A DNA stretch of 64,000 nucleotides from Lepiota brunneoincarnata (GCA_023014365.1 JAEBUN010000001.1:1922001-1986000), one strand, 5' to 3'. Counted from the stretch's first letter, positions 1-15,200 are shown. Made by a program: numbers and translations. Notes: generated from the sequence alone by a model not told the origin.

Positions 1-441
1 CTAAGAGAGCAATCAGCTTGAGACCCGAGTGAGATGGAAAGGGGGAAGCGTACACATTGTAGGCCGAGGTGCGATCAGAAGGGTTCCCAGGAGCCGGCTG
101 GCGGACTCTACGCTGGGGCGCTGGGGACGCCTGATAGAAAGTATCGGGCTCGTCGGTTGCAAAGGGAGGTTTTCCAGCAAGCGAAGTCATAGCTGCTGTA
201 TACAAGAACAAAGAGCGTGTAGAAAAGAGCGTAGTTAAAAAAAGAGGGACAGAGTCAGACAGCGAGCAGGTGGAGGGAAGAGAATGAGATGGGAGAGGAC
301 GTGAAATGCTTTCTTTCGTGTCTCATCGCACGTGCCAAGGCTGCCATATGCCCCACTTGCTTTACCCGGTATCCGCCACCTCCCATCATTTGATTTCCCT
401 TTCCCCAATCGGTATAAGCACCACCACGAATTTATCTACGA

Positions 442-1624
442 TCAGTGTTGTATCCCCCAGTATGGGAAGGTATAATTTACACTACCAGGGCGTCTATACC
501 CCTGGATAAAACGGTGCATGCGCTCAATCTGTCCAGGCGAAAATCCAGTCATACACTGGTCAACAGAGTAATCCATGTAATTTTCTATCAAGCTTTCCAT
601 CAGCTCACCATTCAAACAGCAACACAAGATGGACTCACGGACAGGATCGACTCCGTCCCCTAGACAAGTATCCCTACCGATCGGGCATCCTCGAGAAGCC
701 TCAGCCTCAGGCGACGTGTCATCTACAAAATCACCGTCCCCTTGGCAGCCTCCTTGGAAGGGGTGATACAGTCCTAGCCAGTGCCCAATTTCATGCGTCA
801 GCGTCCGACCGAAATGATAGTATGGTTGGGTTCCTCCAGGCAATGTAGTGTAGCGAATGACGACACCGTCTGACACAGGATCGTCCGGAAACCACTGCGG
901 TATCGTCCCATACCCCAGGGTCTCAGATGTGGAGTTGAATCTACATTTGATTTAGCACTTGCGAGTTGAAAGCTGGGTTAGGCATACCTAATGCTGTATA
1001 CATTCAAAACCGACTCGTCGCCTGTGCGGAAAAGATATTTCATTTCACGTTCCTGCCGTCTAAAATCAAAGGCCCTGTCAAGTCTAGAGAGAACTATGAA
1101 CAATGAGAACTCACGACTGTTGGCTGACGTTCTCAAACCAGTCCCTGTTATGGACATAGCTAACCCTCGCGAGCCTCCACGAAATCTGCGCCCCCGCATA
1201 ATCATTTTCCAGTACTTCCAGCTGCGCGTCAATCTGTGCTCGTCTACAACAAAGCCGTCAATACAGAAACGGCTGTTCAAACCAAGCAGAGATACGTACG
1301 GAACCCAACCCCCTTCCAAGGTCTCATTTGCAGTGATTACCGTCCAGTAAATATCAAACGTGGTAGGGACAATCGCTGCCTCTCCCATCTGTCTCTTCTT
1401 TAAATCGAATTGCCTCTCAAAGCTCACTACTTGTTCACGATCGACATACGTTCCACATCCCCGTCTATAAACACAAACAATCATCCCAACGCACAAAAAT
1501 AGCACGCAACGTCATATACTCACAAAGGAGCATCACCGAACGCCTCCTGAGCTACTGCCAGACTAACCAATAACAACATGGCCCCTAGACTGAGCATAGG
1601 AGCACTCGTTACAGCAGCACGCAT
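442..1624 (-). CDS. Secreted M43-type zinc metalloprotease (copy A)
   Basis: Secreted metalloprotease of the pappalysin/cytophagalysin-like M43 family, expected to cleave extracellular protein. The chosen start at 1624 opens a hydrophobic signal peptide (MRAAVTSAPMLSLGAMLLLV) ending near AVAQ. Later exons carry a prodomain stretch around 1330-1480 (RGCGTYVDREQVV, then NETLEGGWVPY) and the catalytic motif HEIGHWLGLYH near 780-815, with three zinc-binding histidines and the catalytic Glu. The Met-turn NYMDYS lies near 570-585, and a Cys-rich stretch precedes it. About five short introns are needed. Gene order and exon contents match copy B at 4691-5897, which points the other way. The identity is clear; the exact C-terminal end (GIQH, stop at 442) is less so, because copy B ends sooner after the Met-turn. 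Confidence 0.85.
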
Positions 1625-2257
1625 CCCTGTGACTTGCCCTCTAACTACGCGCAGCGGAGGAAAAGAAGAAGAACGAGGCAAAGAGAGGGGTATACAAGAG
1701 CTGGTAACGAAGAGCGAGAGGAAAGGGATGATGTTGACAACGGTGCCTGCACTTGTAGCCAAGCGCCCTACACCTATCAAAGCTTTGAAAGTATGTGAGG
1801 TGGCTGTCCCAAGGGACCTCGCCTACACGATTTCCGTCAGATGAAGCTGGTCCTGAAGATGGCTCGCCTAGTTCCTCTCCACAAGGGCATACGGCGTGTT
1901 GATGTTCCACCACGTGCGCTCCTTTCTGAGAAGGACGGTTTCCAGCTTCCGTAACTATCCATCAGGATCTCCTTTACAACTTACGGTATTGCCAGGATGC
2001 CCAGTACATATGCCCGGGCGCTAGCACCCGACCCCACAGCTGCGTCGCCCCTAAGGAAACATTCCTCCCGGTGCTGCGATACATACTGCTTTTAGGCTGG
2101 GCTTACATGAAACACCCGAAAGCGACAACGAGATAGCAGATTTTCGTATGGGCGCTTTAACCGCCCAAGTGTTTCCTAATGACTCGAACTTGAATTTCAA
2201 CTCTAACCCCATCCGCGTTGGAACCCTCTCGATTGAAGACATTCGTGCTACAGGGTT
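1625..2257. other. Promoter side of protease A plus an unassigned coding-like stretch
   Basis: No complete gene is seen. From about 2062 the plus strand has an open stretch of roughly 70 codons without a stop (beginning PPGAAIHTAFRLGLHETP and ending TFYQCAL). Its amino-acid composition looks like protein, but it has no clear start and ends at a stop where the next open frame begins. It may be an upstream exon of the membrane-like fragment that follows. Confidence 0.3.
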
Positions 2258-2701
2258 TTGGACGACATTTTACCAGTGCGCCTTGTAGCAAACAATCCCC
2301 TATTGATAACAGCGATGGTTGGAGTTACAGGAGTTGCCTGTATTTCACTTGTTAACCATTTTTTCCTGCGCTCCTCGCGATTTCTGGATTCTCTCCCGAG
2401 GCCAAGAGGCCTGCTGTTCCTGTTCACTCTCACCCTAACCAGTATGAAAATGGACATATGTCTCCCGTTCGACTGTTATCAAGCTTCCATCATCGTCCAA
2501 GCATCGATGACAGGAACCCGATATCTTCTCACACCCAGTGCAACCTTCTGCGTCGCCTTCCTTGCTTCTCTGCTACTGATAACGTTGAACTCTATTGCTC
2601 CTGGGGCAATCTCCGTGTTGGATGTTCAGACGGTTGTGGGCCTTCCTTTGGATGTGACCAACCTAGGACAGCTAATTTCTTCTCAGGCTTTTAGAAAATA
2701 A
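2258..2701 (+). pseudogene. Possible membrane-protein fragment
   Basis: Open frame of 147 codons with two hydrophobic segments (LLITAMVGVTGVACISLVNH and TFCVAFLASLLLITL). The second is followed by a short extracellular-type stretch (NSIAPGAISVLDV). This pattern recalls large lineage-specific transmembrane protein families of Agaricomycetes, but I cannot name a domain. No convincing start or splice links it to the flanking coding-like pieces at about 2062-2250 and 3225-3539, and stops lie in all frames in between. I read the group as one decayed or badly assembled gene. It could also be chance open frame. Confidence 0.3.
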
Positions 2702-3224
2702 GAGCAACCCCGATTTTCATGACACTCGCTTCAAACCTATTTACTCTACAGAAGCTCGCAACATTTCCCTTTTTACCAGCATTTCACCAAATTGGATAGT
2801 TGGCCGACCCAGCAGGCGACGGGTAAGTTCATCAGTGTCAACAGGGCTCAATCATGGCTGAGCGTCATACACAAAGGCATCCTCCTACATACCGCCACCT
2901 AGGTGTTCAACCAGACCCCCAATCGGCTTTCCTATTCGTTAGGACCAACGACCCGTCTCCACTCAATCCCGGATGAGACCTTCAGTCTGTCATCAATCTC
3001 AACAATATCCCGGTGCTAGCTCATCATCTAGAGTTGCAATGGGTTCTTCTTCTCCCGGTGCTCCCCGTTGGGCATCACTTCTTTCAACCGTCCTCCTCCG
3101 CGATCCTCACATCGAACTTCGGGAGATCGTGTCCGGGTTGTCAGTCAGAAGAAACTAGCTGCCTGTTGGAAACATACCACTTGAGGCTGCCAAGACAACT
3201 TTCACTCGAGCGTCGCTGGTTCCT

Positions 3225-3539
3225 GTGGACACATATTTCAGAGGCTCCCCTTGTTGGATCAGCACCGTAAGTGCTGGTCTGTTAATTGTTAACATGTCTA
3301 AGGAACTTGAAGATCTCACCGGAGGAGGCTCGGTGCAGGATCTAGACATGGCTAACAAGAATATGAATAGCTTTATCCTCGCCGCAAGCAAGGCATTCAT
3401 AGACTCAGGCTACGCCAACAGGTTGAACAGGCTGGGCCTCACATTCCCTGTCATGCCGGTAATAGCGAGAGGACTAGTCAAGAAACTGGCATGGGAGGGG
3501 GACCTCCCGATGGCTGTCACTAGCGTTTGCCTCGCGTAG
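3225..3539 (+). pseudogene. Possible C-terminal fragment of the same decayed gene
   Basis: Open frame of about 104 codons that also stays open some 60 bases upstream (GNIPLEAAKTTFTRASLVPV). It contains an amphipathic helical stretch (SKELEDLTGGGSVQDLDMAN) and ends at 3539. No known domain is recognised. Protein-like composition and position suggest it belonged with the membrane-protein fragment at 2258-2701, but nothing in the sequence proves the link. Confidence 0.25.
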
Positions 3540-4690
3540 CTGCTATTTTGGCTTACCGGGAGTATTGGTACGATGCGTAAGGCTGTATCCCGGCGACGCT
3601 TGCAGCTTTGCCTAAATTCTAGATGATTTTTAGATTAAATACGCTGCAGCAGCTGGGTTGCAGCATGTTGTCCATTACTTCTACGGACCGGACTGAATTA
3701 GAGCGATATCGCGCTCCTTTGGATCTGGTCCCTGTGTTCAATCGCACAACGCTCGCTCCTATTTCGTCGCATCTATCGGAGCAATTATTGATTCAGAGGT
3801 CACCAGACCTGTGAAGCTCAAGCGTTAAATAGATTCTACAAGCTTGGGGGCTTGCAATTTCTCTTACCTACTAGGAGTCATTGTGTACACACGGCAAATG
3901 ATGAAGTCACCTGTTTTGCGATATTATCCGCGAAGGGCATTCGAATTTGACTGCCTATCTGCCATATCACCCTCCAGGTCACGGGAAACTTGCAGTATCT
4001 ACTGCATCAAGCACGCTCTCCTCCTTTCGCGCGGTCCTGCCAAGCCTAGGCCTCTGGGGACGAAATTGGAGGTGGCATGCACCTTGACACCAACCTCCGG
4101 CCCTACTACGCTAGATTTCTGCCCATCTGCTTCCTCACTCTAAGCTTTCATTGCACTCTCATTATTAGCGATGACCATCTTGCCCCCCTTTTCGCGACCA
4201 GCTCTAGATGACAAGGGGTCCACGCTTTATCACGACCATGCGGCGATTAGCTACCCAGTACGCTTTTGAGACCTGTCCTTCCATAACGGATAGAGCAGCA
4301 GAAGCAGTTGCACTCCCTCGGCCAATGTGAAAAACGTAACAACCGGACGGAACACCGCAGCGACGGTATCAACGTTAAGATAGTTCGTTTCGACGAACCT
4401 CCGACTCCCTTGTCCGGATGACCGACAGAATAGATGAGCATCTCTTTTCTTGAAGCCTAGGGCATGACAGCAAAACAGAAGAAACAACAGTCTTATCTCT
4501 TGTGCGAACACACCAGGTCCCCTCCCCGGTCTTTCTAGACTCTTCTTCCCCCGATTTGCGGGAGTATATCACGAAGTTGCCTCGTAAAGCCAATCAATTT
4601 CCCCTGATAATCGAACTCCTCGGTGTACCTGGTCCGCTATTGGGACTATAAGGTAGCCATGTAAACCGCAATTTCATCGCTACTCGGGTC
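3540..4690. other. Gene-poor stretch upstream of protease B
   Basis: About 1.15 kb with only short open frames on either strand. An open frame at 3844-4143 on the plus strand is protein-like in length but matches nothing I know. The last 150 bases should hold the promoter of the protease that starts at 4691. Confidence 0.4.
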
Positions 4691-5897
4691 ATGCGCCTTA
4701 CCCTCTTCACTGTCCTTCTCCTGGGTCTCCTTTCATCATGCGGCCAGGGCAGTATGGGACAGAGTGTCAGAAAGTAAGCTGCACCATCGCCACCCCCTCT
4801 CTTGGTTCTGAAATTTCTTCTAGACGCTGCGGAACACACATTGACCCAGCCAGACTCGACGAGGTGGAACGCAAGTTTAAGAATTTGAGGCTTGATGCTG
4901 GTGCCTCGATCGACTATGACCGAACCCTTTATCTCGACCTCCACTTTCATGTTGTTTACGAGAACAAGACTCTCGAAGGTGGCTATGTATCGTACTAGGA
5001 CCCTCTCTAATTCCCTTTCACCTGGGTGTTAATGTAAATTGTAGTGATCAGCAAATAAAGGACCAGATTAGTGTCTTGAACGCCGATTATGCTCTTACAG
5101 GGCTGAGGTGGAAGCTCGCCAACACAACGCATACAAAGAATCCTGACTGGTTCAACCAAGTTGCACCCGAAACGTAAGTCGTGACTTCTTTCCCGGTCGG
5201 CAACGCGTTCAGCCGGGTACAGTATACAGGAGAATGCGATGAAGTCTTCACTCAAGACCGGCGGTCCCGCTGCGCTCAACGTCTACTCAGTCGGGTCTGC
5301 CCTTTTAATGATGCAGCTACCTTCGATATTTGACCTCGGGATACCAGTTTCCGAGATGGCGATGGCACAGGTCTCTTAGGTTACTCCACCTTTCCATGGG
5401 ATTATTCTTCCAGGTCCACTCTCGATGGTGTCGTTGTCCTGTGTTCGAGTCTTCCTGGAGGGGCTCTGGCACCATATAACAAAGGCCGCACACTCACGCA
5501 CGAGATCGGTCACTGGCTCGGGCTCTATCATACTTTCCAGGTCAGCCCCAATTTACGCTGTCAGTATCTTGGCTGTCCGTTCCTCGGATGCTGAAGAAAG
5601 CCTCAACAGGGTGGGTGTTATGGACAAGGGGACATTGTTAGTGATACCCCGGCAGAAGAATCTCCGGCGTATGGGTGCCCAAGCAAACGCGACAGCTGCC
5701 CTGATGATCCTGGATTAGATCCCGTCCGTACGTCATCCAAGGCCCAAGTTCGTGTTTCTCGGGTCTTCTCACCGGGCGTTTTATTTTCAGATAACTTTAT
5801 GGATTATTCGGATGATGGCTGCATGAGAGAATTCACTGGGGGGCAGATTACGAGGTTGAAATCGCAAATCAGTGTCTATCGTGGTCTACGCGGGTGA
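4691..5897 (+). CDS. Secreted M43-type zinc metalloprotease (copy B)
   Basis: Paralog of the protease at 442-1624, read as seven exons. Exon 1 (from 4691) encodes a signal peptide beginning MRLTLFTVLLLGLLSSCGQG. Further exons give RCGTHIDPARLDEVERKF, the ENKTLEGGYV stretch shared with copy A, then DQQIKDQISVLNADYALTGL, NAMKSSLKTGGPAALNVYSV, and an exon ending in HEIGHWLGLYHTFQ near 5490-5540. Next come the acidic, Cys-containing loop (GQGDIVSDTPAEESPAYGC) and the Met-turn exon NFMDYSDDGCMREFTGGQ. The stop is at 5895-5897. All zinc-binding residues are intact and introns are canonical, so it looks functional. It is likely a secreted nutrient-acquisition or virulence-associated protease; the substrate is unknown. 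Confidence 0.88.
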
Positions 5898-6168
5898 TTA
5901 GTGGGTGGGAGAAGAACGATCGTCCTTAGGCAGCCTCCTGGTCCATATCACCATCCCTGTTAGTGGACCTACCCACAAAAGTTGATCTCATTGAAGATTT
6001 GGATCGCTGTCCTGGGCGACCACCACGACCGGGTCAAAAGCAAGATAGCTGTGATCAGATCAACCTTACAATTATTCTTGGGATGTACAAACATATGAGT
6101 TAGGAAGGACAACGTCCGTCTCTAAATCTGCGGGCGCCTAGCAAAAGATACGACGGAGCGCCATTTAT

Positions 6169-6805
6169 TTATTTGGCTTTAGCAAATTTCTTAAGGACCT
6201 CTGTGAGACGGAAGGGACCATAGAATTAGCGAGACGTAGTTTGTATGGGCCATGAAGGACTTACCCTCAAACTCAAGGTTGCTAAGGTCATTTGCTTGAA
6301 TTTCTGCGGAAATTCCGTCTAAGGACCTCTTAAGTGCTTCCTTTGAGGCAGAGTAAACCATCTTCGGTTTGATCTTCGCATTGTCGGGGCTCCTAATGCG
6401 TACCAAGATCAGCATGAAACAGTGGCAACGCTGTACGCTCTCAAGCAAAGGAGCGATCCAGCTGATGAGATACATTCCAGGCGTACCAATAAATAAACAG
6501 GAGCCTCTTCCGTATTCCTCCGCCTTCCTCTGCCTCGTACTCGAAGTCATAGACAGCCCATCGGGGTTGAAATTCGGGCAAGTCCTTCCGAAACTCTTCC
6601 CAATTAGTGTCGGAGGATGTCTTATCCACGATGATTTCCGTGTTGTCGTTGTTCATGGCAAAGAGGATGTACTTGAGCCTGTCCTTCTTGCCCAACTTCA
6701 TTTGCTGGAACTTATCGATACAATCTTGATGAACGTTGACTCCAGAAGCCTAGTAAGGTGTCGGTCAGCGAACACGGCGAGCCCTGAACGGGATGAACAT
6801 ACCAT
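6169..6805 (-). CDS. cof1: Cofilin/ADF actin-severing protein
   Basis: Small ADF-H domain protein that binds and severs actin filaments and drives filament turnover. The start codon at 6803-6805 is an exon by itself: ATG is followed directly by a GTATGT donor. Exon 2 begins at 6749 with ASGVNVHQDCIDKFQQMKLG and continues through KKDRLKYILFAMNNDNTEII and PRWAVYDFEYEAEEGGGIRK. A short intron splits the Trp codon before SPDNAKIKPKMVYSASKEAL, the conserved actin-binding helix. The last exon (6200-6169) gives EVLKKFAKAK and the stop. Total length is about 140 residues, normal for fungal cofilins. The N-terminal Ser used for regulatory phosphorylation in other species is present (MAS). The 3' end faces protease B. 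Confidence 0.95.
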
Positions 6806-6942
6806 GGTGTGTTGCGAGATGGGAGTAAGAGGAGAGGTTTATATGGTATCATGATCAACATCTACCATAAATGGTAGCGTAGCATTAATCAACGCTTAGA
6901 TAACAAAGTCCTGTAGTCCAAGAATACAATGCAGAAAGTGAT

Positions 6943-9606
<2,664 letters not shown>

Positions 9607-9712
9607 GAGGGTGGAGAGCTGTAGAGAGTCGCGGGTGAGGCAGAAAGGAGTAGGTTGACATAAAAGGCCTCTGTCAATTCAAAGTCCGTCGTCGCGCCTG
9701 CCCACTCAAACA
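9607..9712. promoter_or_regulatory. Bidirectional promoter between alpha-actinin and POB3
   Basis: Only 106 bp separate the two divergent start codons, so both genes must share regulatory DNA, and part of each 5' leader must be very short. No TATA box is evident to me. Confidence 0.6.
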
Positions 9713-12023
9713 ATGACCACCACCCAGTTCGACCATGTTTTCCATGGTCTCTCCCCAGAAGTTGGCAGTGAGTATCCATTCCCTCTCTATCGGGCCAATG
9801 TTGACCACTGGCCAAGAATTCCGCGTTGCCTCCAGCGGTATGGCATGGAAGGGTGCGGACTCAGATGGCGTCGTCGCTATGCCTGCAACGGATATCAAAT
9901 GGGCACAGTGGATCCGAGTGGCCAGACAGTTTCAGCTCCGTGTCGGACTGAGAGACCATCGCAAAGAGAAGTTCGATGGTTTCATGCGGGAGGTGCTACA
10001 TCAACATCACCTATACTTTTTAGTTGTCTCATCCTCTACAGGACCATGATAAACTCGCGTCACTGCTTAAAACCCACTTTGGAATCACGCTGGAGACCAA
10101 AGAGGTCTCTTTCAAAGGGTGGAATTGGGGCGTAACAGATTTTCAGGGTGCGCTAAATCCATCTGCCAGATTTTGCCGTCATATTGACTCCTCCCCTTTG
10201 CGTTCCTAGGCCAAGATCTGGCGTTCATAGTTCAGGAAAAGACGGCCTTCGAGTTACCCCTGCGGCACGTTGCAAATTCTAATATTGCCGGCCGCACTGA
10301 GGTCTCGCTCGAGTTTTCGAACCTCTCGGGTACGACGAAGGCATCGAGGAGTATGGGTGATGAGATGGTCGAGATCCGCTTCCATGTCCCTGGAACCCAA
10401 AAGTCCAAGGCTACCGGTTCAGATGCAGGGTTCCAAAAATCTGACGAGGAGGAAGACGACATCAGTGCCGCTCAAGTTTTCCATGACACAATCAAAGAGA
10501 GGGCCGAAATTGGGCAGGTCTCTGGCGACCTTATCCTCAGTTTTGAGGAAATACTGGTCTTGACGCCCCGTGGTCGTTATGATATGGATATGTTCCATGA
10601 CTTCCTGCGGTTGCGCGGCAAGACGTACGACTACAAGATCATTTATAACACCATCTCTAAACTCTTCCTATTACCCAAAGATGACCAACGCGTACTTTTT
10701 ATTGTGAGTCATCCATGCAGTGGTATGATTATGCAATGTCTGACAACATGACTAGCTCGGCCTAAACAATCCCATTCGGCAGGGCCAGACCCGGTATCAG
10801 TACCTTGTAATGCAGTTTAGCCGTGAAGAGGAAATCACTGCTGAGCTAAACATGACTGAGTACGTTCGCCAACTCGACTATGACCGCAAGCCTGCTGATT
10901 GCTTGAGCAGGGAAGAAGTAGCGAAATACGATAGGCTAAAGAAAAACTACGAGGATCCGACGTTTGAAGTTGTATCAAGTGTTTTTCGTGCCCTTGCGAA
11001 GAAAAAGATTATCGGCGCAGGGAGCTTCCAAAGGCAAGTTGAGACTTCAGCATAAACTTTTTCGCGTGTACTGACTACGTCCCGCACGCCACAGCCGAGA
11101 TGGCCACCCTGGAATCAAAGCCAACTTGAAAGCTATACAAGGCGACCTCTTCCTGCTCGAAAAATATATATTCTTTGTCTCCAAGTCACCTCTTCTGATC
11201 GAAATCGCTGACATTCACCAAGTTGTCTTCTCTCGCGTTGGAGCGGGCATTGGCGCTGCTGCCGCCCGTACTTTCGACCTCAAAATCGTCACCAAAAGCG
11301 GCACGGAGCACAATTTCACCTCGATTAACAAAGAAGAGCATGAATCAGTCGATGCATACTTGAAAGACAAAAAAATCAGAGTGAAAACGGAGACAGTTCC
11401 GGACGTGGAGATGATGTTGGCCTCTGGTGTTGGAGATGAGGATGAGGATGATGAAATGCAGAGTATTGACTCGGACGAGGGTGATCAACCCAGGAGTAAG
11501 CCCAAGCCTTCGAAGCGTGTTGATGATGATGATAGTGAGGACGATGGTACGTCATCGCTTTTTTCATCTTTCCCCACCTGTTCAATGGGACGGCCCAGGG
11601 GACTTTGAGGCGTCCGGCTCCGATTCTGGTTCGCCGAGCGAGAGCGACTCGGAGGACTCGGGAGCAGCAACAGCTTCAGACGCTAGTGGCGACCTCGCTA
11701 TCGCACAAGAACCACGCAAAAAGGGCAAGGGCAAGGGCAAAGCCCCGGGAGATGGTGCGAAGAAAGTCGCCAAGAAAAAGGTGGAGGCAGAAAAAAGCGA
11801 CATGGACGAGGAGGGGGTTGGTGAGAGGCAGGTTGCGCCCGAGTCGAAGCCCAAACCTAAGCCCAAGAAGAAATTGGAAGTCGATATGGACGTGGATGAG
11901 GAAAGGCCCAAACCCAAGGCGAAGAAGATTATGGGTGCTGGCGGGAGTGTAGGACCGAAAACCAAGCACAAGCTCAAGGACGAAGTAGAACCACCCAAAA
12001 AAAAGATGAAAATTTCGGAGTGA
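9713..12023 (+). CDS. POB3: FACT complex subunit POB3 (SSRP1-like)
   Basis: Histone chaperone subunit of FACT, which partners Spt16 to loosen and rebuild nucleosomes during transcription and replication. Exon 1 gives MTTTQFDHVFHGLSPEVG. After a short intron comes KFRVASSGMAWKGADSDG, then IKWAQWIRVARQFQLRVGLR. The structure-specific recognition and first PH-like domains follow (HDKLASLLKTHFGITLETKE, IVQEKTAFELPLRHVANSNI), with an acidic linker. The second PH-like domain contains PRGRYDMDMFHDFLRLRGKT, and the third contains IKANLKAIQGDLFLLEKYIF and IEIADIHQVVFSRVGAG. The tail is acidic, then Lys-rich, ending KKKMKISE at 12023. There is no HMG box, as in other fungal POB3 proteins, where a separate HMG protein supplies it. 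Confidence 0.95.
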
Positions 12024-12277
12024 TCTTTCCACCCCATATCCCATTTGCATACACCCCCAGCTTCTTATGTATCATAAACTGTTTTTTTGTTCTAATTAAT
12101 ACATGGGATGTGAACCCTCGAAGTGGCTACCAGTATGGAATAAGCATGAGTTGGTATTCCAACGATACGATGATGGCTTAGAGGAAGGTTGTACATACAA
12201 GATGACAAATACAAATACAATCATCTAGTATATTCTCTACTTATATGCTCTGTCATACCAAAAACACATCAGAGGTA

Positions 12278-15200
12278 TCACCCTCGATGCAGCAACGACC
12301 CGGGTTCAAAGATATCGTGATTTGCAACAGAGACAAGGGGTTGAGTAGGCCGCCTGTGCGTGGCGGACCTGGAGAGTGTCCCAGAGGTACCAACAGTGGG
12401 TTGACCACCATAAGACTTGGGGTTAAAGAGGACGTTACGTTCTTGGTGCAAGACATAGGACTGGTGGGAGAAGTATCAATAACCAAAAAACAAAAACAAA
12501 ACCGGACAAACGTACACGGGCAATCAATATCTTCTCTATCCAATGTTTACCATCCTTTTCCGAACATGATACAACATGCAAATAGTCCGAGGCGTTTTCA
12601 AAAAATGAAAGTTTGTCGGTTGACCTGACGGCGAAAACAAAGGGTTTAGGTGCTTTGTAGAGCCGGTTGATATAGTAGGCGTCGAAGTTGGACAGAGAAC
12701 AGAGTAAGACCTCATCCTTTCCCTGATAATCTCATCAATCTATTTGGTCTTCGAAAGACGCACGGGAGCTCACGTTATCACGTTTGGATATCCACAGGGA
12801 GTGCTCTCGGAGCTGCAGCCAGCGTTTGTTCCACTTGCCTCGTTTGCTCTCCCACTCAACATACCCGGCATAAGTGGGCGAACTGGAAGGGATAGCCTAC
12901 ACAAACAAAATGGTTAACTTTGATGTTACGAGGTCCGATCAGCGGAAAACTCACCGAGCGGCTGAGCAGTGGCGCAAGGGGTGTCAACCTCACCATAAAA
13001 GTGTTGACCATCTTGTCTTTATTCCAAGATGCTTGCACGTCCGCGAGCCGCTCAAAGTTTCTGACGGGGCGTTCTGAAGGAAGATCAGATAAATACAAAA
13101 CAAAGCTACCACTGACGGCCAAACCAAACGCACCCATGCCAAAGTCGTGAGCAACCTCCCAGACCATCCATTCTCCCGGGCCAATCCAACCCTTTAACGA
13201 CCCTTGCTGATCAAGCATCCCAATAACCTCCCCAGCAGATGTTGTATCATTAATTTCAACGACATTATACCGTTGCATATCGCCAATAAAGATTCTTTGC
13301 TGTGTGACCTGCCTAGCGGGCGCTTCCATGGGGGGCAAGGGCGGCATTGGCGGACGATCGCCAGTGCTCGTTCGCGGGCGTCTCTCACCATCCAGGGAGG
13401 GACGGGCCGACCTCGATTCTCCATGGGGCTTTGCTACCCTCCTTTGTTCCTCCCCAATCCTTGGAACAGGGACCCTCGAGGCATCCTCAAAGGTGGGTTT
13501 CTCTTCACGGGCACGACTCCGTGACCGAGCCCTCTCAAGTTTCTGGTCATTGTTTGCTGGGAGTGGGACGAACTTGTGATCTTCCAGCCCACGGCCCTGG
13601 GGACGATGGAATGACCGGGCGGGTCTAAGAGGTCGTGGTGATTGAGGAGCCATGAAGCGTTCGTTATCCGTCTTTCCAAAGGTTCCTGTGCATCCACATC
13701 TCCGGACGTCCTAGATGTGTTGTTCGATGAAGCACGGGGGTGACGCGCTGAAGAAATATGCACATCCTGCAACTTCTGCATCAGATCCTCAGCGGAGAAT
13801 GGCGGGGTAGTGCGTCCTGGGAGAGTTTGTGTCCTTGGGCGCGTCGTAATTTTGGTCGCATGGAGCGCAGCGTCCTGGGAACTTGACAACGCCCCACGGG
13901 GCAAGGAATTGCTGGTACCAGCCGGACGTAATGTAGCCTGGCGGCTCCGTGCTTCCGTTCGCGCCGCCTGTTCGGAACGCTCCTTGCGCCTTTGTTCCCG
14001 CTCTTCCCGTACTTGCTTCCGGATACTCTTTTGCGCAACCAAAGCAGTCGGAATGCGGCGTGCGAGAGGAACATCATCGTCGGACGCCGGGTCAACCTCC
14101 GGACGCTTGACCTTTGCAGCGCCAAGTTCGTCGGCGGACTGTTCATCCTCATCCGATGTCGCCTCAGGTGACGATGTAGCTGAAAACAAGGACGGCTGCG
14201 AGGGCCGCCGGTTGTCACGATCATCGTCATCGTCGCGACGTCCACCTCCTGATCCTCCAGAGGGGCGACGAAATTTGATAGTATAGTTGCTGAAGGCACC
14301 CGCAGTGGATTGATTGTACGAGTAGTTCGAACTTGAGCCCCCGCGGTAGCCTTCATAATCTCCTCCATCTGTTGGTTCCCGCTCGTCCGTATCCTGGTTG
14401 CCAATATATCTTGCCTGGGGGAACATCACCGGCCGCACAGTTCCGACAGAAGTACCAGGTTGATACATCATTTCAGGCTCGTCAAGGAAATCAGAGTATG
14501 CCGAGGAAGACGGAGCGTTGTCAATTCCGCAGTTCGTGTCGCGCTGCAAACTGGAGGTGGTAGCAGAAGTGTAACGAGCGGGGAAGAAAAAGTAATCCTC
14601 TGGCGGAGAATTGAGAGGGTCAGCTTCGCTTTCTGCCGAAGAGGTTGGTACAAAATCATCGTTTCCGTAACGGCTGGTCACCGATCCAAAGCTGTAGTCA
14701 TCGGACCCTGATGAAGACGTTGACGCTGAACGCGAGAGCGACGTAAGCGAATCATCGGGGACAGGAGGTGGGAGTGTTGGTAATGAAGGAAACTCGAATG
14801 TGTCTTCTGCGTCTTCTGTATCTTCCGCGTCTAAAATGTATGGCAATTCCGAGTCGTCATCACCACAGGATAATGGTTGGGTTGATGGTTCAACAAGGCC
14901 CGTGGAAATAACATCGGGATTGTGATTAGTCTGATCAATTAGACTAGTTGTGTCATCGGGAGTGATGTCGGTAGTACATGAGGCATTGAAACTGCTGAGT
15001 GATGCCGAAACGGCGATTTCCTCGGCAATAATAGGCTCTACAGACGGGTTGGGAGGCTCGATAATGGCTTCACGTACAGAGGGAGCCGCAGGGGTTGACA
15101 CAGGTAAAGACATTGGGATGAACAGACTGGATGACGTTGGGGAAGTAGACGGTCTGCGAGCGATGGTCGGTGAGGTAGTATTACCAACGCTGTCCCAAGG

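Noticed and set aside
11376..12050. Long open frames on the minus strand inside the POB3 tail (11582-12037 and others)
   Set aside because: They mirror the acidic and Lys-rich repeats of POB3, giving low-complexity Leu/Ser/Pro-rich translations with no domain; shadow frames.
13781..14404. 207-codon minus-strand frame in the RA-PH gene
   Set aside because: It overlaps the longer in-frame Ser/Pro-rich exon of the same gene in another frame and shows no independent protein features.
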